Numbered from the stretch's first letter, positions 33,373 through 43,414 are shown. The stretch: DNA of 64,000 nt from Agrobacterium rosae (GCF_002915175.1 NZ_NXEJ01000005.1:1-64000); one strand, 5' to 3'. Made by a program: numbers and translations. The notes: generated by a model from the sequence alone, not told the origin.

Positions 33373-34881
33373 TTACTTGAAGCTGATTTCAGAAAGCTGC
33401 AGCTGCGAGTTTGTCGCGATGGTGGGGGTGAATGCGATGCGCGGGTTGACGCGGGCAAAGCCGACCATGTGGAACATCAGAACATCAGCAACCTCATCAT
33501 TATAAAGATAGGCGATGAGCTTCTTCCAGTCTTCCACACGCTTGTCGCCGGTGGCGGCGGTCGCATCCGTAATCATCTTGTCGACTTCGGGATTGGCAAT
33601 GCCGGACTGACGGCCCTTGCTATCGTACTTGAAATACATCGAGAAGACGGGATCGCCGCGGGAGTTGTCGTGCTGGGCAGCAACGAGCTGCGGACCGCGA
33701 TTTTCCGGGTAAGGTTTGGAATACTGCTTTTCGAACTCCGCCACTTCATACATCTGAAGCTTGATTTTGAAGCCGGCGGCCTCGAACATCTGCTGTGCGG
33801 CTTCCAGAACTTCCACGACGTTCGGGAAATTGTTGGTGCGTCCAACGATGGTAATCGGCGTATCGACAGGTACGCCATCGGCCTTCGCTTCTGCCAGCAG
33901 CTTCTTGGCACCTTCCAGATCAAACGGCAGCGGCTTTACATCGGGGTTCCAGCCGATTGTGCTTGGAGGCACCATGGCAACGGCCTTGAGCGCGCCCTTT
34001 GGCAGAAGCGTACCGATAAAGGCATCGCGATCCAGCGCCATGTTGAGCGCCTTGCGAACCCGCACGTCATCTAGCGGCTTGATGGAAGTATCGACGCGCA
34101 TGTAGAAGGTTTCGGAATTCAGATAGTTGAAATCGATCTTCGCGTCTGTCGCGTCCAGTTCGGAAATATTCGGTGCCAGATCGGCCTCGCCCGCCTTGAC
34201 CATGGCTGCGCGAACGGATGGATCGCCACGGAACACATAGGTCGCCTTTGCAACATCGGGTGCCTTGCCCCAATAATCGCTGCGGCGTTCAAGCGTGATG
34301 TTCTGGCCAGCTTTCCATTCGGTCAGCTTGTAAGGGCCGGTGCCGATGGGATTGCGGGTGAATTCCATGGGCGTTTCGGAAGGAACGATGGTGACGAGCG
34401 TCATCAGCAGCGGCAGGATCGGCTGGGCCGGATCTGCGGTGATGTCGATGGTGTTATCGTCAACCACATTGGCGGAAATCTTGGTTTCGCCGAAATAGCG
34501 CGGCGTTTCGCAGGAAAGCTTGCTGCTCATCGCCCGTTCGATGGAGTATTTCACATCGCCCGCATCGAAAGCGGAACCGTCAGAGAATTTCGCGCCCTTG
34601 CGCAGGTGGAAACGCCAGGTGCCCGGCTTTGCTTCTTCCCACTTTTCGGCCAGACGGGGCTGAAGGCCCTTGTTGTTCCGGACATCCAGCTCGGTCAGCG
34701 TCTCGGAAATATTCTGCAGAACGATACGGCCGATATTCGAGCGCGTGGCCATGCACGGCTCGACCAGATCGACTTCCTCGTCCAGAACAATCGTCACATC
34801 CTTACCCGCACTTTGCGCGTAGCTGGGCGTAATTGACGAGGCGGCCAAGAGCGCGCCGATGAGCAATGTTTTGCTTGTCAT
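33373..34881 (-). CDS. Peptide-type ABC transporter binding protein
   Basis: A 502-residue family 5 solute-binding protein. The signal peptide is at about 1-22 (AASSITPSYAQSAG). AEKWEEAKPGTWRFHLRKGAKFSDG and IGTGPYKLTEWKAGQNITLE are family markers. Family 5 proteins bind peptides but also opines, sugars and acidic oligosaccharides. The divergent sugar-acid genes suggest a carbohydrate-derived ligand rather than a peptide. The 288-base A+T-rich gap to the next gene presumably holds both promoters. Confidence 0.88.
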   Translation of the reverse strand: MTSKTLLIGALLAASSITPSYAQSAGKDVTIVLDEEVDLVEPCMATRSNIGRIVLQNISETLTELDVRNNKGLQPRLAEKWEEAKPGTWRFHLRKGAKFSDGSAFDAGDVKYSIERAMSSKLSCETPRYFGETKISANVVDDNTIDITADPAQPILPLLMTLVTIVPSETPMEFTRNPIGTGPYKLTEWKAGQNITLERRSDYWGKAPDVAKATYVFRGDPSVRAAMVKAGEADLAPNISELDATDAKIDFNYLNSETFYMRVDTSIKPLDDVRVRKALNMALDRDAFIGTLLPKGALKAVAMVPPSTIGWNPDVKPLPFDLEGAKKLLAEAKADGVPVDTPITIVGRTNNFPNVVEVLEAAQQMFEAAGFKIKLQMYEVAEFEKQYSKPYPENRGPQLVAAQHDNSRGDPVFSMYFKYDSKGRQSGIANPEVDKMITDATAATGDKRVEDWKKLIAYLYNDEVADVLMFHMVGFARVNPRIAFTPTIATNSQLQLSEISFK

Positions 34882-35169
34882 AACTTTCCTCCCTGATGAA
34901 ACAGCGTCGCGCCATTGAAAGCGTGCGACCGCTCGTCGATGCTCCTCACATTAACTGATACAAACTTGGATCAAAGGGCATAATTTGTCAACTTAACATC
35001 TCGAACAAATAAAAATCGTCGTCGACAATTTCAATTTAACATTGTTTTTATTGATTTATTTATAGATAATACAAATTGATTACGGCAAATTACAAATCAC
35101 TCCAACTTGACAACATTTGTTTGTAGGCAGATTATCCCTGTTAATAACTGATGTGACGGGAGGAAATTC

Positions 35170-36342
35170 ATGACGCCTGAAGAGATTGCGGCAAAGATGG
35201 ATGGGCATCTTTTTGCGGCAGGCGAAGGACGCAAAGAGGCTTACCTGCCTTCACCGAAAATCCAGAACCACGCGGCATTTTTGAGCTTCCTGCCGGGTGG
35301 CACACTGGCCTGCGCCTGGTTTGGCGGCACGCTGGAAGGCAAGTCCGACATTTCCATTCACATTTCCACCCTGGGCGATGGTGCAGACACCTGGTCGCAG
35401 GCCGCTTTGGCGAGCCATGATGAAGAGCGCTCTGAACAGAACCCGATGATTTTCGTCAGGCCCGATGGAAAGATCGCGCTTTTCCACACGGCGCAGCCTT
35501 CCGGCAATCAGGATGAAAGCCGTGTGGTGACGCATGATCTTGCGTTTGAAAACGGCAAGATCACCTCCGGCCCGTCGCGTGACATCGGCCTTGCCAACGG
35601 CACCTTCATTCGCGCGACCATCGTGCGCCGTGATGACGGCGCGTGGATGCTGCCACTGTTTCTGTGCAACCCCCGCCTCGGCGCGAAATGGACCGGCACG
35701 CATGACACCGCAGCCGTCGCCGTCAGCACGGATGAGGGCAAGACATGGTCGGTGGCTGACGTGCCGGAGAGTTATGGCTGCGTACACATGACCATCGTGC
35801 CGCTGGACGGACAGGACATGGCCGCCTTCTTCCGCCGCCGCCAGTCGGATTTCGTCTATCGCACGGAAAGCCATGACGGCGGCCGCAGCTGGTCTGCGCC
35901 TGTCGCAACCGATGTGCCCAACAACAATTCCTCCATTGCCGCTACCCGTCTGGCAGATGGTCGCGTTGCGCTGCTGTGCAACCCGGTCTCCGCCGCAACG
36001 TCAGACGCACGTCGCGAGTCGCTGTACGATGAATTGGGCGAAGACGACCACCGCCCCAATGCGGAAGGCGGCATTACGCCTATCTGGGGCGTGCCACGCG
36101 CACCGGTTACGCTGTGCGTGTCAACGGATGACGGCAAGAGCTTCCCGCAGCGGCGCATCGTTGAAGATGGCCCCGGCACATGCCTGTCCAACAATTCGGT
36201 GGATGGCCGCAACAAGGAAATGTCCTATCCCGCGCTTCTGGAAGGCAAGGACGGTGCGCTGCACCTCGCCTATACCTACCATCGTCGCGCCATCAAATAT
36301 GTCCGCCTCGACAAGGGCTGGATCGACGGAGAAAACGCATGA
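35170..36342 (+). CDS. Sialidase-fold protein with BNR/Asp boxes
   Basis: A 390-residue beta-propeller protein of the sialidase superfamily. Asp-boxes are [16 protein letters not shown] and STDDGKSF, with [12 protein letters not shown] between. There is no signal peptide, so it acts in the cytoplasm. It leads an operon with PdxA2, a DapA-like lyase, a dehydrogenase and a DUF1537 kinase, and faces an uptake system. A role in releasing or isomerising an imported acidic sugar derivative is likely, but sialic acid itself is doubtful because no nan genes are present. Its stop overlaps the next start (ATGA). Confidence 0.72.
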   Translation: MTPEEIAAKMDGHLFAAGEGRKEAYLPSPKIQNHAAFLSFLPGGTLACAWFGGTLEGKSDISIHISTLGDGADTWSQAALASHDEERSEQNPMIFVRPDGKIALFHTAQPSGNQDESRVVTHDLAFENGKITSGPSRDIGLANGTFIRATIVRRDDGAWMLPLFLCNPRLGAKWTGTHDTAAVAVSTDEGKTWSVADVPESYGCVHMTIVPLDGQDMAAFFRRRQSDFVYRTESHDGGRSWSAPVATDVPNNNSSIAATRLADGRVALLCNPVSAATSDARRESLYDELGEDDHRPNAEGGITPIWGVPRAPVTLCVSTDDGKSFPQRRIVEDGPGTCLSNNSVDGRNKEMSYPALLEGKDGALHLAYTYHRRAIKYVRLDKGWIDGENA

Positions 36343-37298
36343 GCGATATCGTTGGCATAACCATGGGCGATCCGGCTGGCGTCGGCCCCGAAATCACCAT
36401 CAAGGCACTGGCTGAAATGAGTGAGCAAGACCGGGCCAATACCCGCGTCTTCGGCAACCTCAAGCAGCTTGAGGCCGCCCGCACGGCGCTTGGCTCTGAT
36501 CTGGACCTGACCGGCCTTGTCGAAAACATCGACATCGAAGGTGCTCCGGTCGAATGGGGCAAGCTCAGCGCCGTGTCCGGCGATGCCTCCTTCCGCTTCA
36601 TCGACAGCGCGGTGAAAGCCGCAACGGCTGGCAAGATTGGCTGCATCGTGACGGCACCGATCAACAAGGAAGCGCTGAACTCGGCAGGCCACCATTATGA
36701 TGGCCACACCGGCATGCTGACATCGCTGACCGGCTCGAAATCCGCTTTCATGCTGCTGGCATCGGATCGACTGAAGGTCATCCACGTTTCCACCCATGTC
36801 TCCCTGAAGGACGCCATCAGCCGCGCCAAGCCGGAGCGTATTCTGGCGACCATCCGCGCCGGAAACGATCACCTCAAGCGCATCGGCTATGACAAGCCCA
36901 AGATCGCGGTCGCGGGCATCAATCCGCATTGCGGCGAGAACGGTCTGTTCGGCACGGAAGACGATGAATTCATCGCGCCAGCGGTGGCGCAGGCGCGGGC
37001 TGAAGGCATCGATGTGTACGGCCCTATTTCCGCCGATACCGTCTATCACCGCGCCTATCAGGGCGGGTTTGATCTGGTCATCGCGCAGTATCACGATCAG
37101 GGGCATATCCCCATCAAGCTGGTCGCCTTCGACACCGCCGTCAACGTCTCCGTCGGCCTGCCCATCGACCGCACCTCGGTCGATCATGGCACGGCCTTCG
37201 ATATCGCCGGAACAGGCAAGGCCAACCACGTCAACATGAATGCGGCCATTGCCTATGCCCGCAAGCTGATTGCAGGAAAGAAGAAGAACAATGGCTGA
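36339..37298 (+). CDS. PdxA2-type 4-phosphoacid dehydrogenase
   Basis: A 319-residue enzyme of the PdxA family: [42 protein letters not shown] and [13 protein letters not shown] with metal-binding His and Asp. PdxA proper makes pyridoxal precursor, but the PdxA2 branch beside DUF1537 kinases oxidises 4-phospho-threonate or erythronate to dihydroxyacetone phosphate and CO2. The company here points to PdxA2. It starts at 36339 and overlaps both neighbours. Confidence 0.87.
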   Translation: MSDIVGITMGDPAGVGPEITIKALAEMSEQDRANTRVFGNLKQLEAARTALGSDLDLTGLVENIDIEGAPVEWGKLSAVSGDASFRFIDSAVKAATAGKIGCIVTAPINKEALNSAGHHYDGHTGMLTSLTGSKSAFMLLASDRLKVIHVSTHVSLKDAISRAKPERILATIRAGNDHLKRIGYDKPKIAVAGINPHCGENGLFGTEDDEFIAPAVAQARAEGIDVYGPISADTVYHRAYQGGFDLVIAQYHDQGHIPIKLVAFDTAVNVSVGLPIDRTSVDHGTAFDIAGTGKANHVNMNAAIAYARKLIAGKKKNNG

Positions 37299-38205
37299 GA
37301 CCTTTGAAATTAGTGGCGTCTACTCCGCCGCAACCACCGCAATTGCCGCAGATGGCACGCCGGACTTCCGCCTGTTCACCGCCCACTGCAAGGCGTTGAT
37401 CGAAGAAGGCTGCGATGGCGTGGCGCTTCTCGGCACCACCGGCGAGGCCAATTCCTTCGGCCTGAAACAGCGCATGGACATTCTGGAAAAGGCAATTGCA
37501 GGCGGCGTGCCCGCACAGAAGCTTTTGCCCGGCACGGCCCAGACGGCTGTCTCCGATACCGTTGAACTGACCCGCCATGCGGTGGAAGCTGGTGTGCCAG
37601 CCGTGGTTCTGCTGCCGCCGTTCTACTACAAGGGCGTGAGCGCAGAGGGTATTTACCGCGCCTATGCCAAGGTGGTCGAAGGTGTGAAGGATAACCGGCT
37701 GAAGGTCATTCTCTACCACATCCCCCAAGTGTCCGGCGTTGCCATTCCCCACGATGTCATCGCCCGACTGCGCAATGATTTCCCCGGCGTCTTCGTCGGC
37801 ATCAAGGACAGTTCCGGCGATCTGGAAAACATGAAGGCCATGGTTGCCGCATTCCCCGGCTTCGGCGTCTTGGCCGGTGCGGACCCTGTGCTGTTGCCAC
37901 TACTGCAAGTGGGTGGTGCGGGCTGCATCACTGCCAGCTCCAACCTCGTCGCGTCCGATCTGCGCATCGTCTTCGACCACTGGAACGTCGCTGGCAAGGA
38001 AGATGTGGTCAAGGCCGCGCAAGATCGCATCGTTGCGTGGCGTGAGCTGACCAACGCCTATGTGCAGCTTCCCACCGTCAAGGCCATGGTCGCCAAGCGT
38101 CGTGGCGATAATGGCTGGCTGCGGGTGCATCCTCCACTCATCGAGCTTTCCGATGCGGAACGAGAAACCGTCTGGGCGCGCATGGACGCGCTTGAAAACC
38201 AATAA
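37291..38205 (+). CDS. DapA-family aldolase/lyase
   Basis: A 304-residue class I aldolase of the dihydrodipicolinate synthase/N-acetylneuraminate lyase family. [13 protein letters not shown] binds the carboxylate, [10 protein letters not shown] holds the conserved Tyr and [12 protein letters not shown] the Schiff-base Lys. The surroundings are catabolic, so a 2-keto-3-deoxy-acid aldolase or dehydratase is more likely than lysine synthesis. It overlaps the pdxA2 stop by eight bases. Confidence 0.85.
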   Translation: MAETFEISGVYSAATTAIAADGTPDFRLFTAHCKALIEEGCDGVALLGTTGEANSFGLKQRMDILEKAIAGGVPAQKLLPGTAQTAVSDTVELTRHAVEAGVPAVVLLPPFYYKGVSAEGIYRAYAKVVEGVKDNRLKVILYHIPQVSGVAIPHDVIARLRNDFPGVFVGIKDSSGDLENMKAMVAAFPGFGVLAGADPVLLPLLQVGGAGCITASSNLVASDLRIVFDHWNVAGKEDVVKAAQDRIVAWRELTNAYVQLPTVKAMVAKRRGDNGWLRVHPPLIELSDAERETVWARMDALENQ

Positions 38206-38216
38206 GGAGCGGGCTC

Positions 38217-39341
38217 ATGGATGCCATGGCACGGCCAATTACCCTGCATCAACCCAGGCGCCTTGAAATCGGCGCAGGTGCCTCCGGCAAGCTTGGAGAA
38301 TGGGCAGACGGCGCACAGCGCGTGCTGGTCATCGCAACCGAACATACGGTCGGCTTCGTCGATCGGCTGAAGCTTACCGGCGATGTCAAAGTCTTCTCTG
38401 ACATTCCGCCGGAGCCGGATGACAAGGCGCTGGATGCGGCCATCGAAGTGGCGCGTTCGCTGAAACCAGACCTCGTCGTCGGCCTTGGCGGCGGCTCTGT
38501 TCTGGACGTCGCAAAACTGGTGGCTGCATTGTGGGATGGCGGGCAGTCTCTGGACGATGTCGTTGGCCCCGACAAGGTTGCGGGCAGACGCACGCGTCTG
38601 GCACAGATCGCCACCACGGCGGGAACGGGTTCCGAAGCCGGTATTCGCGCTCTGATTACCGACAGCAGCACGCACTCCAAGAAAGCAGTCGAAAGCCAGC
38701 ATCTTCTGGCCGATATCGCCATTCTCGACCCGGAACTGACATGGTCTGTTCCACCGGCGGTAACGGCAGCGACTGGCATTGATGCCATGGCGCATTGCGT
38801 GGAGGCCTTCACCAACATCAATGCGCATGACCTGATCGATGGTTATGCCCGCATGGGCATTCGTCTCGTTGGCAAGTACCTCGCCCGCGCCGTTGAAAAC
38901 GGCAAGGACACCGAGGCGCGTGCGGGCATGATGCTGGCCTCCTATTACGGCGGCATTTGTCTCGGCCCCGTCAATACGGCAGCGGGTCATGCGCTCGCCT
39001 ATCCGCTTGGCACCCGGCTTGGGCTGCCTCACGGTCTGGCAAACGCCATCATCTTCCCGCATGTGCTGGCCTATAATGTGCCTGTGCATGTGGACAAGAC
39101 TGCCGAAGTGCTGGAAGCGCTGGGCCTTGCTGTTTCCAACGAGCCGGAAGGTGTTTTGGAAGCGGCCTACGGTTTCTGTAAAGGCCTCGGAGTGGAAATG
39201 CAGCTGTCGGCCCACAAGGCAAACGAGGGTGATTTACAAAGCTGGGCCGAAGAGGCGCACGCCATCCGCCGCCTCATGAACAACAATCCCCGCGACATGG
39301 CTGTGGGTGACGTGTTGTCGATTTATAAGGCGGCCTATTAG
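38217..39341 (+). CDS. Iron-dependent alcohol dehydrogenase family
   Basis: A 374-residue group III dehydrogenase. LVVGLGGGSVLDVAK is the NAD-binding turn, ATTAGTGSEAG follows, and TAATGIDAMAHCVEAF plus NTAAGHALAYPLG hold the metal His and Asp residues. Homologues reduce or oxidise hydroxy acids and aldehydes. In this operon it probably oxidises the C4 or larger acid intermediate. It starts 11 bases after the lyase gene. Confidence 0.87.
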   Translation: MDAMARPITLHQPRRLEIGAGASGKLGEWADGAQRVLVIATEHTVGFVDRLKLTGDVKVFSDIPPEPDDKALDAAIEVARSLKPDLVVGLGGGSVLDVAKLVAALWDGGQSLDDVVGPDKVAGRRTRLAQIATTAGTGSEAGIRALITDSSTHSKKAVESQHLLADIAILDPELTWSVPPAVTAATGIDAMAHCVEAFTNINAHDLIDGYARMGIRLVGKYLARAVENGKDTEARAGMMLASYYGGICLGPVNTAAGHALAYPLGTRLGLPHGLANAIIFPHVLAYNVPVHVDKTAEVLEALGLAVSNEPEGVLEAAYGFCKGLGVEMQLSAHKANEGDLQSWAEEAHAIRRLMNNNPRDMAVGDVLSIYKAAY

Positions 39342-39353
39342 GGCGATACCCAC

Positions 39354-39453
39354 CGTCGTCATGCTCGGGCCTGTCCCGAGCATCTGCCAACGTTTCAATG
39401 TTTGCAACGGGAATAGATCCTCGGGTCAAGCCCGAGGATGACGCAGGTGGAGA
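39354..39453. repeat. RIME-type rhizobial intergenic palindrome
   Basis: Two hairpins form a mosaic: GTCATGCTCGGGCC with GTCCCGAGCAT, then ATCCTCGGGTC with AAGCCCGAGGATGACG. The outer GTCAT and ATGAC also match. Rhizobial genomes carry many such intergenic mosaic elements. It is the only copy I noticed in the window and separates the dehydrogenase from the kinase gene, where it could also affect mRNA stability. Confidence 0.75.
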
Positions 39454-39514
39454 GATAGCCGCAAACAGCCGCGACCGTATTCTGGCGCGCTTGCACGTGA
39501 GGATGAACACAGCA

Positions 39515-40549
39515 ATGAACAGGCATTTCAACAGACTTCTGATCGTTGCAGACGATTTGACGGGCGCGCTAGACACCGCAGCACCCTTCGCTGCCAGTGG
39601 CCATAAAGTCACCGTTGTAGCCGATCATCGCTTCATCGCCGAAGCACTCGACAGCGATGCAGATGTTATAACCCTAACGACGCGCAGCCGGGAAATTCCG
39701 GCTGATGAGGCGGCCAATCGCATTGTCTGCATCAAGGCCGCGCTGAAACCGGGTATCCGCCTGTTCAAGAAGGTGGACTCTCGGCTGAAAGGCAATCTGG
39801 AGGCAGAACTCACTGAGCTGGCATTCGAACGCGCCGTCGTTCTGCCCGGCATTCCGGAATTTGGCCGCATCGTCTCAGACGGCTTGATTGACGGATTTGG
39901 TGTGGACACGCCCATCTCTATTGCAGAACGCCTTGGAGCGCTGGCACACCGATGCCGGTTTCCAGATACGTTGACACCCCAAGACATGCGCGACGCCGCT
40001 GATACCATTGAGGAAAATGAACTGATGGTGGGCGCGCTTTCGCTGGCAAAGGCGGTTGCTGGTGAAAGCCATCCTCCCCCCCTTACCTACCCCACCAGGC
40101 GAATCCTCATGGCAATCGGTTCACGCGACCCCATTACCCTTGCACAGGTCGAAAGGCTGAAAGCCGCCCGTCCTGATCTTCTCCATGTTCCTGCGCCAAA
40201 TGGCATTGCCGCATTGGCATCAGAAAAGCATTGCGGTGCATCCATCACACTCATACAGGCCATGCCGTCCGAAACTGAAGTCAGCCCCATGCAGGTTGCA
40301 AGCGCATTGGCTGCCAGCATTGCAGAATATGCCCATGCCGGAGATACGATTCTGCTATCCGGCGGGGCAACGGCAGAAGCCTATTTCGATGATCAGAGAC
40401 TTCATGTGCTCGGCTTTGCGGGCGAGGCTTTGCCGGGCCTACCCGTTGCCGAATTTAATGGCACCTTCTACATTACCAAATCAGGCGGCTTTGGATCGGA
40501 AGACACACTTCTCCGACTGGCTGAGACCATAACAGGAGGGGAAGCGTAA
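39515..40549 (+). CDS. Four-carbon acid sugar kinase (DUF1537)
   Basis: A 344-residue kinase. The N-terminal domain begins RLLIVADDLTGALDTAAPFA and binds the acid sugar; VDSRLKGNLEAEL follows. The C-terminal nucleotide-binding domain has LLSGGATAEAYF and FYITKSGGFGSEDTL. DUF1537 kinases phosphorylate D-threonate, L-threonate, erythronate and relatives, and the product goes to PdxA2, which is encoded upstream. I start at 39515, 11 bases after GAGG; an ATG at 39503 is less well placed. Confidence 0.88.
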   Translation: MNRHFNRLLIVADDLTGALDTAAPFAASGHKVTVVADHRFIAEALDSDADVITLTTRSREIPADEAANRIVCIKAALKPGIRLFKKVDSRLKGNLEAELTELAFERAVVLPGIPEFGRIVSDGLIDGFGVDTPISIAERLGALAHRCRFPDTLTPQDMRDAADTIEENELMVGALSLAKAVAGESHPPPLTYPTRRILMAIGSRDPITLAQVERLKAARPDLLHVPAPNGIAALASEKHCGASITLIQAMPSETEVSPMQVASALAASIAEYAHAGDTILLSGGATAEAYFDDQRLHVLGFAGEALPGLPVAEFNGTFYITKSGGFGSEDTLLRLAETITGGEA

Positions 40550-40551
40550 AT

Positions 40552-41283
40552 ATGGGGGCGATAGAACAGGTTTCTCATCGCAAGAGTTTGAGCGACGTCG
40601 TTTACGAGCGGCTTCAGCATGCCATAAAATCCGGTGCCTACAAAAACGACGAGCGTCTGCCGACCGAGCATGATCTTGCCGCCGAGTTTGAGGTTTCTCG
40701 CCCCATCGTGCGCGATGCACTGAAGAAATTGCGTGACAAGGGCCTCGTCTACTCCCGCCAGGGTGCGGGCAGTTTTGTTCGCAGCATTGGCGTTAAACAA
40801 GCGCTCGGTTTCAGCCCTCTTGAGAACATAGCCGACCTCCAGAACTGTTATGAATTCCGCATGACGGTGGAGCCGGAGGCCGCCGCCTGCGCAGCGGAGC
40901 GTTATGGCGATGCTGAACTTCTGCTGATCGGCCGAGCTCTCGCCTCCCTCAAGGAGGCAACGAACCGGCAGCGCCACCGGGAAGATGCCGACTTCCAATT
41001 CCACCTCGCCATCGCCAACGCATCCGGCAACACCTATTTTTCGACCGCCATGGAAGCGTTGAAGGACCATATTGCCGTTGGAATGCAATTCCACGGTCTT
41101 TCACTTAAAAATTCCATTTTGGGCCTTCAGCATGTCTATGATGAACATGCTGCGATTTTCGAGGCTATTCGCAATCGCGATTGCGATCTCGCAAGGCGAC
41201 TGATGCGCCAGCATCTTCACGGCTCACGCTCGCGCCTGTTTGAAGGGCGAAAACCTCAGCTTGCAGCGCAGGACGCGGAGTAA
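40552..41283 (+). CDS. FadR-type GntR regulator
   Basis: A 243-residue regulator. The winged helix-turn-helix is at about residues 8-75 (YERLQHAIKSGAYKNDERLP, EFEVSRPIVRDALKKLR) and the all-helical FCD effector domain follows with DADFQFHLAIANASGNTYF (metal-binding His/Asp type). It starts two bases after the kinase stop, so it is in the same operon and most likely its repressor. The effector is probably an acid sugar. Confidence 0.88.
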   Translation: MGAIEQVSHRKSLSDVVYERLQHAIKSGAYKNDERLPTEHDLAAEFEVSRPIVRDALKKLRDKGLVYSRQGAGSFVRSIGVKQALGFSPLENIADLQNCYEFRMTVEPEAAACAAERYGDAELLLIGRALASLKEATNRQRHREDADFQFHLAIANASGNTYFSTAMEALKDHIAVGMQFHGLSLKNSILGLQHVYDEHAAIFEAIRNRDCDLARRLMRQHLHGSRSRLFEGRKPQLAAQDAE

Positions 41284-41432
41284 GCGCTTTCTCACTCCAG
41301 CGCATTCCAGACGTCACGCACGACTTGACAGGCATGAATCGGCGTTCTAGCAAGATGGAACATATATTCCAAAATGGTCCGCAGTTCGCATCAACGTTCC
41401 ACGGATCGGGATAACCATATCGGGAGGAAACG

Positions 41433-42425
41433 ATGGTTACGAGATTGGCTTTGCTGGGCGCTGGGCGCATCGGAAAAGTACACGCCAAGGCGATTGCATC
41501 CGACAAACGTGCCAAACTGGTTGCGGTGGTCGATGCGTTTCCCGATGCCGCACAGGCAATTGCAGACGAAACCGGCTGCGCAATCAGCACCATAGATGCC
41601 GTGCTTGAAAACGCCGACATCGATGCCGTCATCATCTGCACGCCCACCAACACCCACGCCGATCTGATCGAGCGTTTTGCACGTGCGGGTAGGGCAATCT
41701 TCTGCGAAAAGCCGATCGATCTCGATGTCGCGCGTGCGCAAGCCTGCATCGACGTGGTCAAGGAAACCGGCGCAAAGATCATGCTCGGCTTCAACCGCCG
41801 GTTCGATCCACATTTCCGCGCCGTTCGCAAGGCGATCGATGACGGACAGATCGGCAAGGTCGAGATGGTGACCATCACCAGCCGCGATCCGGGCGCGCCG
41901 CCACCTGAGTATATCAAGGTATCCGGCGGCATCTTCCGTGACATGACCATCCATGATTTCGACATTGCCTGTTTTTTGCTGGCCGAAGAGATCGTCAGCG
42001 TTTTCGCCACGGGCTCCGTTCTGGTCGATCCGAAGATCGGTGAACTCGGCGATTACGACAGTGCCAGCATCATCCTGACCACCGCCAGCGGGCGTCAAGC
42101 GATTATCTCCAACTCGCGCCGCGCTACCTATGGCTACGACCAGCGCATCGAAGTCCACGGCTCGCTGGGCTCGGTTGCTGCCGAAAATCAGCGCCCGGTG
42201 TCTATCGAAATCGCCACCAAGGACGGTTACACCCGCCCACCCCTGCACGACTTCTTCATGACGCGATATACGGCGGCTTACGCGGCGGAAATCACCGCCT
42301 TCATCGATGCCATCGAAAACGACGTCGCCCCCTCGCCTTCCGCCCAGGACGGCCTGGTTGCGCTGAAGCTGGCGGATGCTGCGCTGAAGTCGGTGCGCGA
42401 AAAAGTGCTCGTCCAAATTACCTGA
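41433..42425 (+). CDS. iolG: Inositol 2-dehydrogenase-like oxidoreductase
   Basis: A 330-residue Gfo/Idh/MocA enzyme. LALLGAGRIGKVHAKAI binds NAD, IFCEKPIDLD holds the catalytic Lys, and GGIFRDMTIHDFDIACF supplies the Asp and His of inositol dehydrogenase. It oxidises myo-inositol or a similar polyol. A GGAGG ribosome-binding site precedes the ATG. It is alone with its own terminator; whether it belongs to the acid-sugar regulon before it is open. Confidence 0.82.
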   Translation: MVTRLALLGAGRIGKVHAKAIASDKRAKLVAVVDAFPDAAQAIADETGCAISTIDAVLENADIDAVIICTPTNTHADLIERFARAGRAIFCEKPIDLDVARAQACIDVVKETGAKIMLGFNRRFDPHFRAVRKAIDDGQIGKVEMVTITSRDPGAPPPEYIKVSGGIFRDMTIHDFDIACFLLAEEIVSVFATGSVLVDPKIGELGDYDSASIILTTASGRQAIISNSRRATYGYDQRIEVHGSLGSVAAENQRPVSIEIATKDGYTRPPLHDFFMTRYTAAYAAEITAFIDAIENDVAPSPSAQDGLVALKLADAALKSVREKVLVQIT

Positions 42426-42431
42426 TCACAT

Positions 42432-42471
42432 TTCAGGAAGACGCGGTTTATCGGCCTTGCGTCTTCCTGAA
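42432..42471 (+). terminator. Terminator after inositol dehydrogenase gene
   Basis: TTCAGGAAGACGC and GCGTCTTCCTGAA form a perfect 13 base-pair stem, ending in TGTTATTG with few T. It separates iolG from the riboswitch. Confidence 0.75.
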
Positions 42472-42512
42472 TGTTATTGACAGCACAACTAAAAAACGAC
42501 ACCTTCCAGACA

Positions 42513-42599
42513 TTCCGAGGGGAGCATCGCACGATGCTGAGATGGCGCTGAGCCGGACCCTTGAACCTGATCCGGGTCATGCCGGCGTAGGAACGGAAC
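42513..42599 (+). promoter_or_regulatory. TPP riboswitch (thi box)
   Basis: The conserved parts of the thiamine pyrophosphate aptamer are all present: GGGGAGC, GCTGAGATGGC, ACCCTTGAACCTGATCCGGG, TCATGCCGGCGTAGG and the closing GGAACGGAA, which pairs with TTCCG at the 5' end. It stands about 80 bases before thiM; a hairpin over the thiM ribosome-binding region would give control of translation. Thiamine pyrophosphate should shut off thiMED. Confidence 0.95.
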
Positions 42600-42676
42600 A
42601 GTCGCCGCTGGCCATGCTTTTCTTTTCCGCGCTGAACCTGGGTCTCCGTGATTGTATATCTGGAGTTCAATGACCC

Positions 42677-43414
42677 ATGTCGAGTTTTCCCACAGCACAA
42701 ACCGCAGCAGAGCTTCTGGCGCGGGTGCGGCAACGGCGACCGCGGGTTCATTGCCTGATGAACACCGTCGTTCAGAAATTTACTGCCGATGGCATAACCG
42801 CCGTTGGCGGAATTCCGTCCATGACATCTTCGGAAGAAGAAATCGAAAGCTTCGTTTCCAAAGTCGACGCTCTGACGATCAACCTCGGCACGCTGGATGC
42901 CGCACGCCGCAAGGTCATTCGCATGGCGGTGGGCGTGGCGAACGACAAAGGTAAACCCTGGATCGTCGACCCCGTGCATTGCGATTACTCGCCCTCCCGG
43001 CTGGATTTCGCCCATGAACTCATCACTCTCCACCCAACCATCGTGCGTGGAAACGCGGCGGAAATGGCTGTCATTGGCGATGTCGGCAACACATTGCGCA
43101 TCCAGACCGGCCCGCAGGATTTGCTTCGCGATGGGGCCAGAAGCGCAAAGATCACCAATGGCCACCCATGGATGGCGAAGGTCACCGGCACCGGATGTCT
43201 TTCCGGTGGAGTGATAGCCGCTTTCATGGCGGTGGAATCGGACCCGTTGCTCGCGGCAGCAGCAGCACTGACGGTAACCGGCGTATCGGCAGAACTTGCG
43301 GCAACGCAGGCACGCGGTCCTGGTACATTCGAGGCGGCCTTTCTGGATGCGTTGGACGCTATCGACGGCAATGACATTCTTTCCCTTGCGAGGATCGAGC
43401 ACGATGAAAATTGA
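42677..43414 (+). CDS. thiM: Hydroxyethylthiazole kinase
   Basis: A 245-residue enzyme that phosphorylates 4-methyl-5-hydroxyethylthiazole for thiamine salvage. Its N-terminus (RPRVHCLMNTVVQKFTADGI), AVGGIPSMT and the ATP-site KVTGTGCLSGGVIAAF identify it. PWIVDPVHCDYS corresponds to the usual VLDPV segment. First gene behind the riboswitch; it overlaps thiE by 11 bases. Confidence 0.92.
   Translation: MSSFPTAQTAAELLARVRQRRPRVHCLMNTVVQKFTADGITAVGGIPSMTSSEEEIESFVSKVDALTINLGTLDAARRKVIRMAVGVANDKGKPWIVDPVHCDYSPSRLDFAHELITLHPTIVRGNAAEMAVIGDVGNTLRIQTGPQDLLRDGARSAKITNGHPWMAKVTGTGCLSGGVIAAFMAVESDPLLAAAAALTVTGVSAELAATQARGPGTFEAAFLDALDAIDGNDILSLARIEHDEN

Noticed and set aside
36339..37298. PdxA as vitamin B6 biosynthesis enzyme
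   Set aside because: Its place between sialidase-like, lyase and DUF1537 kinase genes fits the catabolic PdxA2 branch better.
37291..38205. DapA of lysine biosynthesis
   Set aside because: Catabolic operon context and a [15 protein letters not shown] pocket favour a 2-keto acid aldolase or lyase.
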